The notes under the pieces are model-generated. The model was not told where the DNA came from. It worked only from the letters and a program-made list of their open reading frames with translations, and did no database searches. Shown in pieces: positions 33,026-42,977 of a stretch of 64,000 nucleotides of DNA. This stretch comes from Liolophura sinensis (taxonomy: Eukaryota > Mollusca > Polyplacophora > Chitonida > Chitonidae), in assembly GCF_032854445.1 (NCBI RefSeq), contig NC_088307.1:27878547-27942546 (forward strand). The letters run 5' to 3'. A program made the position numbers and the translations under genes. Each line of letters opens with the position of its first letter. The stretch's first letter is position 1.

Positions 33026-36000
33026 AATGATGGAATCTTTATTTTTTTTTAACTTTCATTTTCTTTTCTCATCTCCATAACATATAACTGGAGGAGCATT
33101 TTGTGCGCGTTTGTATCAAATGATCAAGACATGAAACTGAAATTTATTACATAGTAAAAACTCAGGTGAAAAATATTTCTAAAATTGTAGGAGGACGTTT
33201 TATATTTGTATATGGATTTCCCCGCTCTTGCTGTTTGTAGTGACAAAAAGTTGTCGACGACGCTTACGTGGCCGTTTGAGCAGTATTACGTTCGTTGTAA
33301 AGCACAGAAGTGAAATAAATAAATAAATATTCAAAGATGCTCAACATTCATATACACTGCAGAACTGTTTGCTGAAAATTTGACATGGGTTATATAGAGT
33401 AGTGCTAAATTCCAGAAACAGGCTATCCCCTGAATTTGGTCCTAACGCCTAAGGATGTTGATATAATCTTGGTTTCATATCTGAACAATTTTTGAGTATG
33501 GTGGGCGTCTAACAACAGTCAAATGATCGCGGGCGTTACTGTTTCATATAAGGTTCGTTGTTGTTGTACAGCTGTTACCTCACTCGCTGTTGAACATCAC
33601 GATCCACGAACATTTATCATACCCAATTTCATAATGTCAAAATTGTTTTAAGAATGCCATTGCTTTAAGCGGTACGTTTCTGTCACCGATCATAATTTGA
33701 TTAAACCTTCTCCGTTTAATTTGCTGATAGAGAAAAAAGGGTGTATATACCTGGATATATTGATCCATGCCATCGATGGGGATGCGTATTAAATTTGATG
33801 GGGAGAAAAACAGTATTGTTGTAAATATCCGGGCAGATGTTGGTTAAATTGTGTATTGGGCGTGTTTATTGCCGCTGTGGCTGCGGTTCTTTGCCAGGGT
33901 CGGGTAGTTAAAAGCGAAAGCTGTCTTGTTTGTCACTCTTCATCACGTCTGGGTTGTATCTCATCACCTGATACCATCGACATTTGTCGATAATGACAAT
34001 GTGGTGGCCACGCGGTACCGTTTAGCAAACCTATGCCCTCACCCCTCCCCTTCCTCGGTCATTCTATAAATCACAACTCCGTCCATAACCCTGTGTGTCT
34101 ATTGGCCTGTTATACAAAGGTAATGAGTGGGTATATTGCGCCCCGTTAATGTAGCTCCCCCCTCGGGGTGAGTGGGGGTCTCTGCCAGCTATCTGACCAT
34201 TGATTTTGCTCTTTTTCACTTTAGTATGTTGGTTAGTCTGTTTGAGATTTCACTTCTCAACTTAGCGAATGTTGTGACTACTCTGACAGTACATTGACAC
34301 AAGCACGCAGAAGCGGGATTATGCATAGGCATTTAGTATATCTTAAAATTAAATTCGATGCCAGTATAGTAGCTGAAGACAACTTTCCGTCTGCGAGATA
34401 AGTTAATACAAATTCAAAGGGATGGATGAAGTTTGTCATGTGTTTGTTCAATTTTCTCTTGTTTTTTTTTTTGTTTTTTTTTTTGGTTTTGTTTTGTTTT
34501 TGTTTTTTTTTTTTCTTCTTTGTTCCTTTTAACGTTCAGACCATGTCTTCTCTTTTCTCTGTCCACTGAAAACAGCCAAACTGTGAAGTTGTATGTAGTG
34601 TACGCAATAATGACAACGCTATATATCTCTCTGGCTTTAAAGCTTAGGCATTCGTCAGCCAGTTTCTTTAAATTATATATAAATCATTTATAACTGAAAT
34701 ACCGTAATAGGGAAGTCGAAAGCCATCTCATTTGAAATGAGGTGAGGTTCAAAAGTTTGATTGTGGTTTTTGTCTTTTTTGAAATAAGGTCTGACATTTA
34801 GTTGAATTCAATGGTCTCGCCATTTGTCACTCTCCAAAAACAACTGTGTGCAAGTGTTACGCAGTATTGTGGCAAAAACGCACATTCAAATGGTTTTGTG
34901 GACCAGCAGTGCACAATTGGTGTCATTTTGACAGGGCATATACATTTGTATATGGTCAAGTAGTTGCTTTGCATGAAAAACATTTGCCAAGTGTACAGAT
35001 TGTGGACTTGCGCAATGTGGTTGATTCTTCCCAACGTTTATCAATTTATAAGGAGATTTTTTAACAGATGCGTCTGTTTGTATCAGCTATAGATATATTA
35101 AGCGCTTGAGAGTTTTGATAAAATCCCCTTTTTGTAGTCTTTACTAATTAAAAATGATTGCACAAAACTTTTAAAGTGTTTTGTACTCGAAGACGATTTT
35201 CGGCGTTGGACTGGAATTTACATCTATTCACATATATTGCCAAAATAAACGACCTGTTAGTTATATACAACGGCTTTAACCATATCACTATAGCCGCATA
35301 TGTGCCAATCAGACGAGGCCTGCACGGCATCACGAGCGGTAATTGGGCTGTGTTTAGGAGCCCAGGCGGGTGCGGGGGACAAGCTATTTATTGTAAGCGG
35401 CTGATAACGAGCCTAGGTGCGGACGACAACTGACGGCCCATGGCCGCGGGCCAATTTGATAACGAGGACTGTAATTAACCGTATTAGAGTCCCGATGAAC
35501 AGCCAGCCTAACGATAGCCAATTCATTGTGCTTGTTCATTTTTTTGTCGCTCGGCGGGGTCTAAAAGTCGGCAGCTCGCGTGGAATGGCTAATGACGTTG
35601 TATTATCTGATGAGGGTGGCGCTCTATATTCCCTCCCCGCGGGCGTAAATATGATAAACCACAGCTCTTTTGATCTCACCCGGAAACGCTACCTGCTACA
35701 GGGGGGAAAAAGGGAAATATTACAGAAAATTATGCCGTATAAATAAATTGTTAGTTGATTCTGTAAGCCATTCTTTGATGAGACTATTGACACAGGAAGA
35801 CGACAGTGCCTTCCTTCACGTTTCTTGCCAAGCGGAATCTGTCGGTTCTGTCCAGGCTCTCCCAGTCTGCGGTTTGCTCCGAAGCTCGCACTTAATTATG
35901 TAGCTTTCCCTGAAGTCCTCAATTAGCGGTGATCACAACTTACATCCTGCGGGATTTGGTACTGCCTTGGTACATCCTCTTGTCCGGTTTAGAATAGAGC

Positions 36001-39000
36001 CGTTGTTGTCGGGTAGTGTCATCTGTTTACACATAATTGATTAATTGCTGTTTAGTGCCTTGCTTGAAATTGAATTGGAACTGTAGGGGTTTTCTTACCT
36101 AATTCTTCTGAAACCATGGTGCTAGGGTACGTGCATGTTGGAACTGTAGGGGTTTTCTTACCTAATTCTTCTGAAACCATGGTGCTAGGGTGCGTGCATG
36201 TTGGAACTGTAGGCGTTTTCTTACCTAATTCTTCTGAAACCATGGTGCTAGGGTGCGTGCATGTTGGAACTGTAGGGGTTTTCTTACCTAATTCTTCTGA
36301 AGCCATGGTGCTAGGGTGCGTGCATGTTGGAACTGTAGGGGTTTTCTTACCTAATTCTTCTGAAACCATGGTGCTAGGGTGCGTGCATGTTGGAACTGTA
36401 GGGGTTTCTTACCTAATTCTTCTGAACCATGGTGCTAGGGTACGTGAATGTTAAAACTGGAGGGGTTTTCTTACCTAATTCTCTGAAACCATGGTGCTAG
36501 GGTACGTGCATGTTGAAACTGTAGAGGTTTCCTTACCTAATTCTTCTGAAACCATGGTGCTAGGGTACGTGCATGTTGGAACTGTAGGGGTTTTCCTTAC
36601 CTAATTCTTCTGAAACCATGGTGCTAGGGTACGTGCATGTTGAAACTGTACAGGTTTTCTTACCTAATTCTTCTGAAACCATGGTGCTAGGGTGCTTGCA
36701 TGTTGGAACTAGGCGTTTTCTTCCCTAATTCTTCTGAAGCCATGGTGCTAGGATGCGTGCATGTTGGAACTGTAGGGTTTTCTTACCTAATTCTTCTGAA
36801 GCCATGGTGCTGAGGGTGCTTGCATGTTGGAACTGTACAGGTTTCTTACGTAATTCTTCTGAAGCCATGGTGCTAGGGTGCGTGCACGTTGGAAACTTTG
36901 AACATACACATTAACCAGTTGGAATAAAACCTTAACTGAAGTAAAATGACAAAGAGGCCGGATTTTCACCGGTTATACTTGTGGCCATCTGACAATCCAC
37001 CACACTAGAGTTACTGCTCTGGTTTTTTTGTCGATATGCTGGAGGGCTTTATATTTATATAATCTGAATAATAGTTTGAATAATAATAATAATTATAATA
37101 ATATTAATAATTATAATTATAAAAATTATTATAAAAAATACAATTCTAAAACAGTAAGTACATTTATGTTCTTTTTCCTTCTTAACATTGCTGCTTTATA
37201 CCTTAATACATTACAACGAGCACCTGCAACATGCATATTAACATCAAGCCCGACATTACTGTACAAATGGTAGACAGAAGGACGTTCTGTGTCAATAATC
37301 GAAAAACCATTTCCATAATAACCTGAAAACCTGTTCCTATTGAATTCAGTAAGATTTCATTATATCTGTAGTAAGTAAAGCAGGTAAGATGTGAGAGAGA
37401 AGCAAGTCATCAGTGTTCAGTGATGCAGTGAAGACTACCGATAGTACAGGTATGGCATCGAAATCAAATTGCATGATCGTAAAATCACATTGGATGCTTA
37501 CAGGGCCCTCAGCCAGTCGTCCTCCCATAGTTGGTTTTGACCTGAAATCGCGATTTGTGTGCCCATATATATGTACTTTTTCGGGATATGCTGCAGTTCG
37601 CATCATGCCGCAGTTCCCATCATGCCGCAGGTCGCATCATGCTGCAGTTCGTATCATGCCAAATCCAGCTTGCCAGTGTGAAATCTGCTCAAAATGAAAA
37701 GGCGTACACCTGAACATGACTCTGACAACTTGCACGTCTCGCTTTGCAGAGCGTTATTTTGTTTTACATGATGCACCATATTTTCTGTGTGATGTGACGG
37801 TGAACCTCTGCCCACAGTGTGCAGTTTATAAACATTATAAAGAACAGTCAACTGCCACAAAATATATTTTACCACTAAAAATATCACTGATGCAAGAAGC
37901 CAACGGCAAAAACATATAACGATTGTTTAAAGCTCCCAGTAGTTTTCATTGGCCCGTTTGAATCATTTGTTATTATTGTATATATGTATATATATATATT
38001 TTTTGTATGCCCATAGTATATATGTCTGTGCCGTGACGTTAGTGAATGAGGAGCACACAAACAAAGACTAAGCCATATTTCCCAGGTGAATCGCCGCTCA
38101 GATTAGTGAATCCATTATCATTTCGATTGGGCAATTTTTAATATACTTGTCCAAAAATGAGACTATCTTAGCCGCCGGATGGTATCTATGCTCGTCCCCC
38201 GAAGTCTTGCGTGCAGCGGACGTATGAATAATTCCTGGTAACTGTAGCAAATTAATTTAATATTGCTCACTAAAAAGAAAAAAGTCCCTCGCTCGAAGCT
38301 CGTACACACCTAGGTTCGGCCGGGAGAAAGTGCATTGCGTCTCATTTTGTTTGCGCCGGCGTATGGCCAAGGGCGATAATTAAATTACCACTAGAAACAA
38401 TTAATTAATCAATCCAGGAGTTGCGTTCTGGTTTTAAGTATACACAAGGGAGGTAATCGGAAGATTAAACCTGCCCAATTGTCGACATCTGCCTTCTACC
38501 TCCGAACAATTGTCCCCAGTAAAAGGCCAACTTTATTATTTATAGATTCGAGTTGTTTTTCAACCAGTCCCCAATCGCGCCAGACTAGCTCGTTCTGTAG
38601 ATTGCCAACCCCCACTGCACGACATGTCCGTGTATACGCATCAAAACTCCTGTAACGGGCGAAAGGCGTTAGCAAAACAGTAAAGCGAACACTCGTTTGA
38701 TGAAAAGTTGCGAATTGGTTTATAGTCACGCAAGGGAGGTAATTATTGTCTGTTGTCGCCCGGCACCCTAACAGTGCCTCACAAGAAGACGGGGGAATCT
38801 AGAAACCAACTACTGGACATAAAGAAACAAAAACCACAGACTTGAAAATATGTGCAGACTTGTAAAGTAAATGTTTTAGATGCTAGAAGTGAAATTCCGC
38901 GTGAACATAACTTGTGTATTTGTGAGCAAAACAAAAACGATTAACTTAACAATCTCATTTCCTTTATTAAATGTTTTACATATGCGAGAACTAGCCTGTT

Positions 39001-41361
39001 AACCCTGCATGCTATTTTCCTATTATACATTTACATGTAGTGTCCAGATTAAAACTTAAAGAGAAAAAAGTATTGGCATGGACATTGAAACATTTTCCTT
39101 ATTTTGTAATGAAGCGATAATGAGAAAGAAAATCTTGGAACTTCAGCTACATGTCCGGGCATTGTTTTTTGAACCAGCGCTTATGCTAGACTATCCGCCA
39201 GTCTTATGATGGCCCAGTAGTGAATCTTCAGTGAAGGATAGAGCGCCTTTTTTCATTGGGGTACATATTTCATACCTTGCTTACCCGGCTTCCTTTCTTT
39301 GCCCGAAATCTCTTCTACATATAATTTCATTTTCTGTCTTCCATGTAGCTAGCTATTCAGTGAGCACAGAAAGTGTGTTAGGGTGTCACTCCATTGAGAA
39401 GCCCGGTACACGTTTGTAGCCGGATAACAGTGTTAGCTCCCCCAGTTTCACCTGCAAGCTCAGCGATGCAAAACGGCACGGATGAAGTGTAATGTCAAAG
39501 GTGTCTGTGCTTATGTATACCAGGTGGCTGAATCAGAGAACGGCTGTCTTCACAGCTCGAAACCCGTCATGTAATAGAGGCAGGGCACAACGCGTACATC
39601 AGTGGTTACTGTTTGCAATACCACCTTTTGTAATCTCATGCAGAAAGTCAAAGGATTGGTCACGACCCGTTTTAGGACAGTATACAAGTAGTTGAGGAAC
39701 TGCCACTGAGCGCAGTTTGTTCCAAGTCAGGAATAATAAAGGTGTGAATATAGTTCTTCCCCCCCCCCCTCCCTCCCACCCCTTTCTTCCAGCCCCTACT
39801 CCCAAACCCTCAGCTGTCAGATAATTTCCTCTTTTTTTGTTGTTGTTGTTGCTGTGATATATTCACAACTGTGGTTGAACTTTACACGTGTCTTTTTAAA
39901 GCTGTCAGTGTGCATAAAGAAACGACGGTTGCCATTCTGACATAACTTTTGACAACGCTTTATGCGAACATGTAATTAATCGTTTTGTACGTGGGCAACC
40001 TACCCTTGAGCTGCTTTCACATTTTCGTTGTTGACGAAAATTTTAATTCATTTACTGAGTGTAGGCTTATCAATAAACATTTATATTTGGGGTTAACGGT
40101 AGAGAAACGGTTGTCTGTGTAATTTTATGAAGAAAGAAGGGATTAGAATAAAAAATCAGTTGTATGGAAAAAAAGAGCAGAAAAGAATTAGCAGCTGCCC
40201 ATGTTAAGTAGCTGTATTATTATCTGTTTTGTACGTGTGGCAGACCAAACCAAATATTACGACAGAGGGTTTGTTGTGGGCAAACCGAGCAGAAACAACT
40301 TATCTCATAGAGGAAATACTTTTGTTATTAGTGACTCGAAAGGTGTTCAGACACGGACATTTAGTATGAATACACCAAAGTGCTATGTCACTGGGTTCAT
40401 CGCCACGTTGATCTGCCGGAAGAAAGAAAAGCGGCAGATTTTCTTCTGTTTAAACCGGCACTTATATATTTACATCAATACAACGTTATATGGTTTCAGC
40501 GTTCTGCATTGTATATGGAAGTTCGGGGAGAGGTATTGCCATAAAAAAAAAAAGAAACAGACAAAAAAGACAAAAAAAAAAAAAAACAAGAGAGAGAAAG
40601 AAAAAAATATTAAAGACGAATCGGCTTTTAATTTTATGGGTGGAGCTCTGGGCGGGGATAAAGAAGTTCGTGTAGGTGCTGTGGTGTGCGTGGTGACAAA
40701 ACAGTCGAGTCTATGATGTAACCTGCCTGCCCTTACGTTCCTCTGGGGGTCTGTAGCTGGGGGGAGGGGGGGGGGGTCTGTAGCTGGGGGGGGGGTGGGG
40801 GGGGGGGGGATCTGTAGCTGAGGGTCTGTAGCTGGGGTCTGTAGCTGCTGGTCCGCCCAATCCTCTATAACTGCGCAGCTTGAAGTTACCCTCACTTAGG
40901 CGCCATGATCCCTGTAGGACATAACGACATTCTAAACATTCGTATTATATATAAGTAATAAAGATATTTACACTGTGGCGTACAACTCTTTGTGAGGACA
41001 GCGTTATTGGTGGTGGTGTAATGTGGGAGGGAGGGGTGCATTTTGGAAATGTGCATCTGTGGAAATGTTTTTTTTTCTTTCATTTTTATTTATTTATTTA
41101 TTTTAGACGAGCTAACGTCGATGCCTGTTACATCATCAGTGTAAAAAAAGTGTTAACATTTTCACTGTGTCATTTCTGTTTCCTCAGTGCACCCATATTA
41201 GTCCCGAGTATTTCTATGTTTCTCTTTACCAGGCACAGCCTCACTTGTCAACATTCAGGTCGGAAAGTGCCCGGAAGAAAGCCTACGACAGCTTTGGTGG
41301 GGACAAAATTTCCCGGAGAGGTCAACTCGGACATGGAGCTTACGCATCAGCGACGAAATAA
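19186..41361 (+). CDS. CFAP77: CFAP77, cilia- and flagella-associated protein 77 (six exons)
   Basis: Structural protein of motile-cilium doublet microtubules; the family binds inside the B-tubule near the outer junction. Coding join(19186..19281, 20461..20560, 22353..22593, 29782..29890, 32362..32466, 41233..41361) gives 259 residues. Exons chain with phases 0, 1, 2, 0, 0 and no stop. Motifs I associate with the family: GRPRRRGYNFPG (residues 36-47), DGGAPEALRGW, RGLITAPEHYMFR, LPPSMVFGIATRPSTP, IFELLEHKYQDKW, a charged helical stretch (about 160-185), GTVYETRASLLR and PWQLPRFSQTAQPHLSTF. The protein is basic, without signal peptide or membrane segment, as expected for a microtubule inner protein. 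Exon 5 has a weaker donor (ACG/GTTTGT), and exon 6 has an alternative in-frame acceptor 45 bases earlier. The gene starts 12.2 kb from a divergent Bar-type homeobox gene. Family recognition is from memory of its motifs; no search was run. Confidence 0.87.
19968..20212 (+). mobile_element. SINE-A, full length, in CFAP77 intron 1
   Basis: Plus-oriented: head GTTGGTTAGCGCACTAGCTC, B box GTGAGTTCAAGTCC, CTCATGCTGGCTTCCTCTCT, AGCAACCTGCGGATGGTTGT, CCATCGTATAAGTGAAATAT, 3' end CTTGAGTACGGTGTAAAACA and tail. This is one of the best-preserved plus copies. Confidence 0.93.
20296..20372 (+). mobile_element. SINE-A core fragment followed by (TA)n
   Basis: AAGGGTTTCTCCCGGGGCTC, CACCATAATGCTGGCTGCTG and TTGTATAAGTGATC match the SINE core. 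The fragment then runs straight into about 10 TA units. Confidence 0.8.
20461..20560 (+). CDS. CFAP77: CFAP77 exon 2
   Basis: 100 bases between GTTTTTCTAG and GAAG/GTAAGG, phases 0 in and 1 out. It codes PELGRPRRRGYNFPG and the DGGAPE motif, the strongest family signature in the N-terminal half. Surrounding intron is AT-rich, and the exon stands out by composition. Confidence 0.9.
21785..21950. other. Unique block with TAATTA-type sites in CFAP77 intron 2
   Basis: CATTGATTAATTTTGC and GTAGCTAATTAACAG sit in a GC-richer repeat-free stretch inside an AT-rich intron. These are homeodomain-type cores. Enhancer function is only a possibility. Confidence 0.3.
22083..22240 (+). mobile_element. SINE with leucine/serine tRNA-like head, decayed
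   Basis: GGTCGAGTGGTTAAGGCGCT looks like a class II tRNA D-arm (A box), and TCAGGGCTCAAACCCGG is a B box. They are followed by GGCCTTGGACAGGG and a SINE-like core (TTTCCTCTCACTGCC). The acceptor stem does not pair, so it is not a tRNA gene. Confidence 0.6.
22353..22593 (+). CDS. CFAP77: CFAP77 exon 3
   Basis: 241 bases between ATTGTTTTCAG (with a T9 tract) and ACAAG/GTGGGT, phase 1 in and 2 out. It codes residues 66-145 plus a split Arg146. Family motifs seen: RGLITAPEHYMFRATHDIR and RRLPPSMVFGIATR. This is the largest exon. Confidence 0.92.
22758..22850 (-). mobile_element. SINE-B 3' end
   Basis: GAGTGAGTGAGTGCGTGCTT, GGGGTTTAACGTCGTACTTA, ACAATTTTTCAGTCATATTA and CGGTGACGAAGAC are the reverse complement of the SINE-B tail and core. 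It lies 165 bases after CFAP77 exon 3. Confidence 0.85.
23565..23705 (+). mobile_element. SINE-A 3' half, diverged
   Basis: GTGCGTGGGAAGGCCGCCAA, TGGTCATGGGTTTTCTCC, CACCGCCGAATAAGGGAAAT, ATTCTTGAGCACGACACAAA and an ATAAATACATAAATA tail. The head is missing. Confidence 0.8.
25130..26350. other. Long unique GC-richer block in CFAP77 intron 3
   Basis: About 1.2 kb with no repeats and base composition well above its surroundings. There are short open frames on both strands but no plausible exon with sites and phase. Blocks such as GTTAAATAATTTACAAGTG and TCAATAAACGTGAAC look like transcription factor sites. Candidate regulatory DNA; unproven. Confidence 0.35.
27172..27191. repeat. Poly(T) tract
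   Basis: About 19-20 T in a row after TTAGGG, ending at GCCTTGC. No SINE is attached. Confidence 0.9.
27905..28075 (+). mobile_element. Decayed SINE-like element (GCGGCGTTAAACAC 3' end)
   Basis: GTCTAGGTTCGAATGCGTTG contains a B-box-like GGTTCGAAT. The 3' part GAATGCGGCGTTAAACACAC with AATAAATAAA is a SINE-type end, related to but distinct from SINE-A and SINE-B. Confidence 0.5.
29020..29205 (+). mobile_element. Decayed SINE-like element (ACGGCGTTAACCACCAAT end)
   Basis: The 3' part TTCCGGTTTCCTCCATGCAG, CTGATAAATGGAGTGTCAG and TTACGGCGTTAACCACCAAT follows the SINE core order. The head is too diverged to type. Confidence 0.5.
29782..29890 (+). CDS. CFAP77: CFAP77 exon 4
   Basis: 109 bases between CTTTATCACAG and AATAAG/GTATTA; phase 2 in, 0 out. 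It completes Arg146 and codes PSTPIFELLEHKYQDKW followed by a Gln/Lys/Glu-rich helical stretch to residue 182. RPST(P)..LL.HKY is a strong family motif. Confidence 0.9.
30340..30415 (+). mobile_element. SINE-B 3' end
   Basis: GTCGTCGTCATATGACTGAA, AAATTGTTGAGTACGACGTT, AAACCCCAAGCACTCACTCA. Best-preserved SINE-B tail in the window. Confidence 0.88.
30960..31440. promoter_or_regulatory. GC-rich unique island in CFAP77 intron 4, candidate enhancer
   Basis: Contains CGGCCGACT at 31011-31019 with its inverse AGTCGGCCG at 31055-31063, two CACGTG E-boxes (GCACGTGACT and GCCACGTGAG) and a TGACGTCA in ACTGATGACGTCATAACG. CpGs are frequent. There is no coding signal with splice sites. Role is inferred from site density only. 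Confidence 0.4.
31825..32150. repeat. AT-rich degenerate tandem repeats
   Basis: 31825-32010 has loosely repeated TTTATACTGAATATTT with TAGTGAATAT. 32034-32148 is a cleaner array of about seven 15-bp units TTTATTACTCAATGC and TTTATTACTCTATAC. Both lie upstream of CFAP77 exon 5. Confidence 0.75.
32362..32466 (+). CDS. CFAP77: CFAP77 exon 5
   Basis: 35 codons between ATATCTTTCAG and CAGACG/GTTTGT, phase 0 at both ends. It codes KTTGTVYETRASLLR and PWQLPRFSQT. The donor GTTTGT is weaker than the others. A nearby GTATTT four bases on would break the frame with exon 6, so it was not used. Confidence 0.87.
32939..33023. repeat. (TA)n microsatellite, about 42 units
   Basis: Uninterrupted TA for about 85 bases. 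The apparent YIYIYI open frame is an artefact. Confidence 0.97.
33215..33330 (+). mobile_element. Decayed SINE-like element with AAAT tail
   Basis: GGATTTCCCCGCTCTTGCTG, GACGCTTACGTGGCCGTTTG and GTAAAGCACAGAAGTGAAAT, then an (AAAT)n tail. Similar opening GATTTCCCCGCTGCCACTAC is at 8454, so these may be one family. Confidence 0.45.
34458..34516. repeat. T-rich tract (T runs broken by G)
   Basis: Runs of T8-T12 separated by single G or GG. Low complexity; the Phe-rich open frame over it is not a gene. Confidence 0.9.
35200..35640. other. Unique GC-richer block in CFAP77 intron 5
   Basis: Repeat-free, with CTGTAATTAACCGTATTAG, GGCCCATGGCCGCGGGCC (a near-perfect palindrome at about 35436-35453) and GGCTAATGACGTTG. 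Overlapping open frames on both strands lack splice sites. Candidate conserved non-coding element. Confidence 0.35.
36081..36893. repeat. 63-bp minisatellite, about 13 copies
   Basis: Unit contains CTGTAGGGGTTTTCTTACCT, AATTCTTCTGAAACCATGG and TGCTAGGGTGCGTGCATGTT; starts at 36081, 36144 and so on, 63 bases apart in the cleaner half, with small indels later. As 63 is a multiple of 3, long open frames arise on both strands; these are not genes. It is the expanded inside of a dispersed element also found at 57 and 60 kb. Confidence 0.95.
36894..37062 (+). mobile_element. Dispersed element E, 3' flank of the 63-bp array
   Basis: ACATTAACCAGTTGGAATAA, AAGAGGCCGGATTTTCACCG, GGTTATACTTGTGGCCATCT, TTACTGCTCTGG and GCTGGAGGGCTTTATAT match the sequences after the minisatellites at 57.9 and 60.9 kb. 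This is the unique 3' portion of the same element. Confidence 0.75.
37078..37145. repeat. AT-rich (AAT)n-like tract
   Basis: Imperfect AAT/TAAT repeats of about 68 bases with almost no G or C. Confidence 0.9.
37588..37660. repeat. 18-bp tandem repeat, four copies
   Basis: CTGCAGTTCGCATCATGC and variants CCGCAGTTCCCATCATGC, CCGCAGGTCGCATCATGC, CTGCAGTTCGTATCATGC in tandem. Confidence 0.93.
38040..38770. promoter_or_regulatory. Unique block with clustered homeodomain-type sites in CFAP77 intron 5
   Basis: Repeat-free and GC-richer, with GGCGATAATTAAATTACC and CAATTAATTAATCAATCC adjacent (38368-38415) and AATTTAATATTG before. AAGGGAGGTAAT occurs at 38446-38457 and 38732-38743. No exon fits. 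Candidate enhancer of the nearby homeobox gene; inference. Confidence 0.4.
40741..40850. repeat. G-rich tandem repeat (GGTCTGTAGCTGGGG), possible G-quadruplex
   Basis: Five or more GGTCTGTAGCTG units separated by G runs of up to 12. The plus strand has many G4 runs in about 100 bases, enough for a quadruplex. It lies about 400 bases before CFAP77 exon 6. Confidence 0.85.
41188..41361 (+). CDS. CFAP77: CFAP77 exon 6 (last coding exon) with two possible acceptors
   Basis: The preferred acceptor is TCTTTACCAG at 41232, so coding starts 41233 with AQPHLSTFRSESARKKAYDS and ends at TAA 41359-41361. A second strong acceptor, GTTTCCTCAG at 41187, is exactly 45 bases earlier and keeps the frame, adding 15 residues (CTHISPEYFYVSLYQ). 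I prefer the shorter form because PRFSQTAQPHLSTF reads through as the family motif. Both could be spliced. Confidence 0.85.
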   Translation, partial: CTHISPEYFYVSLYQAQPHLSTFRSESARKKAYDSFGGDKISRRGQLGHGAYASATK

Positions 41362-42630
41362 AATCGAACCAAGCAATCTACCATTAAACGTAATACAAAA
41401 CTAAATTGTTAGTTATTGTGAAATATATGTTTTCCTATCGTTGTAAATAATGTGTAATTTAACGTTAGAAAAGATATGCCCTGTGCCTGTGATAGAATAT
41501 TTGTACGTTGAACTTTGTACATATGTACCTGCTTGTATTATGTGTATATCTTTGTTTTGTTTGTTAGCATACATGTACGTCTGTGGGGGAGTGGATTTGT
41601 AATGATTTGTCATGAGTAAATATTATTTATGTTGGTATACATCCCGCTGGGTATGTGGTGTAACGCCTTTGAAAAATGTGCATTTTTTTTTGTTCTTCTT
41701 ACTCACAACGTCCCAGAATCATTAAATCTTCAAACTGGTTGATTTTGGAAAGTTTCGAAATGAGTGGGGAATGGAATTTGGAGGGAGAGGGTGTAGAGGA
41801 GAAGGGACCGGTATTTTTCTACTTTTTATTTATTATTTCTTTTTTTTATTTCGTTTTTGGTATTCGTCCCGGTTATCGGTTATGTAATTACAGTTGCCGT
41901 CCGTTATGATAAGTGTCTGCTGGCATAAGCTGATATTATATCGCCATCACAAAGGTTGTTTCCCATTGGCACCGCATTTGTTTAGTGGACAGTTCTTGTG
42001 AGCACGAAGTCAAACTCCATCTCAACACTGGCTACGTGTGGCAGTCAATGGGCAACTTGTCATTTCTTATCAGCTCCAGTTAATAACGCGAGGCGAATGA
42101 TAAACCTTTTGATGATTCCCATTTTGAAAACTCCCTTTTTCGCAAAAAATCAAATTTGCACTTGCCCTTACCCCTTTTCCGTTTCGCTATTGGAGCCGTA
42201 GTCAAAGCCCTTTGGTTTAGCCTGGTGTTATTTTACACAGACTAAACCAGATCTCTTACATTTCCCTTTTTGTAATCGCATTAATCAAGTCTTTTGTTAT
42301 CATCTTCATCATGTACAGGAAGGGTTCTTGATAGATTTCCAGCAAACCACCGAGTTTTACGAGTGGTATTGGTTATTCCTGCTATACATGATAATGTTAT
42401 AAAAGGGAAGTCTTCTGTCCAGGGATGTTTTCGTAAAAGGTTTAAGTCCTGTTTTTGTAGCGTTCGAAAGTATATAGAGTGTAACAAAAGCATAATGTTA
42501 GCTATTGTGAATAGGATTTTTTTTTCTTTGCTTTTGTAGAGTGCAAAAAAATATGTATCAAGTCTATGAAAATAAGGTATTTTATATAACTATTTTGTAC
42601 TTGAGGGACGAAAGTACATGTATTAATAAA
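41362..42630 (+). other. CFAP77 3' UTR candidate with AATAAA at 42625
   Basis: No coding signal follows the stop. A clear AATAAA is at 42625-42630 (TATTAATAAAAC) about 1.26 kb after the stop, and another AATAAA overlaps the stop itself at 41357-41362. The true cleavage site cannot be fixed from sequence alone. Confidence 0.35.
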
Positions 42631-42977
42631 ACTTGCCGAAAGAGAATCTGATCCTTATTTTTGCCGAAGTTACATTATTGTGTGTCGTGTTTAAAAAAAA
42701 TCCTGGTTTTATCTCAACCTTGACTGCCCTCTGGATGAAGCTGGGTTTCCTTCCTTTCATTCTTGAGATTCTTGTCGATGACCATTAAATGTCTGATGGT
42801 CACTGTAAGAGCGAAAAGCTCTGCATGGTGTGTTGTTTCCCGATAATGCAGAAGCGATTTGAAACGCGATTTCGCGGTAATCCTTGATTATGTAGTCAAC
42901 GATTTGAAAAGCGATCTTTGTGTTTAAGGTCGTAAAAGGACCACGGTCAGAGTTATGAGTGAAAGAGTTATTGATAC

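Noticed and set aside
32859-33080. YIYIYI-rich frame
   Set aside because: Translation of the (TA)n microsatellite.
36052-36454. 105- and 112-codon repetitive frames on both strands
   Set aside because: Artefact of a 63-bp tandem repeat (21 codons) with no stop in these frames.
40201-40716. 171-codon plus-strand frame
   Set aside because: Ends in an A-rich lysine run, has no domain or splice context, and lies inside a CFAP77 intron.
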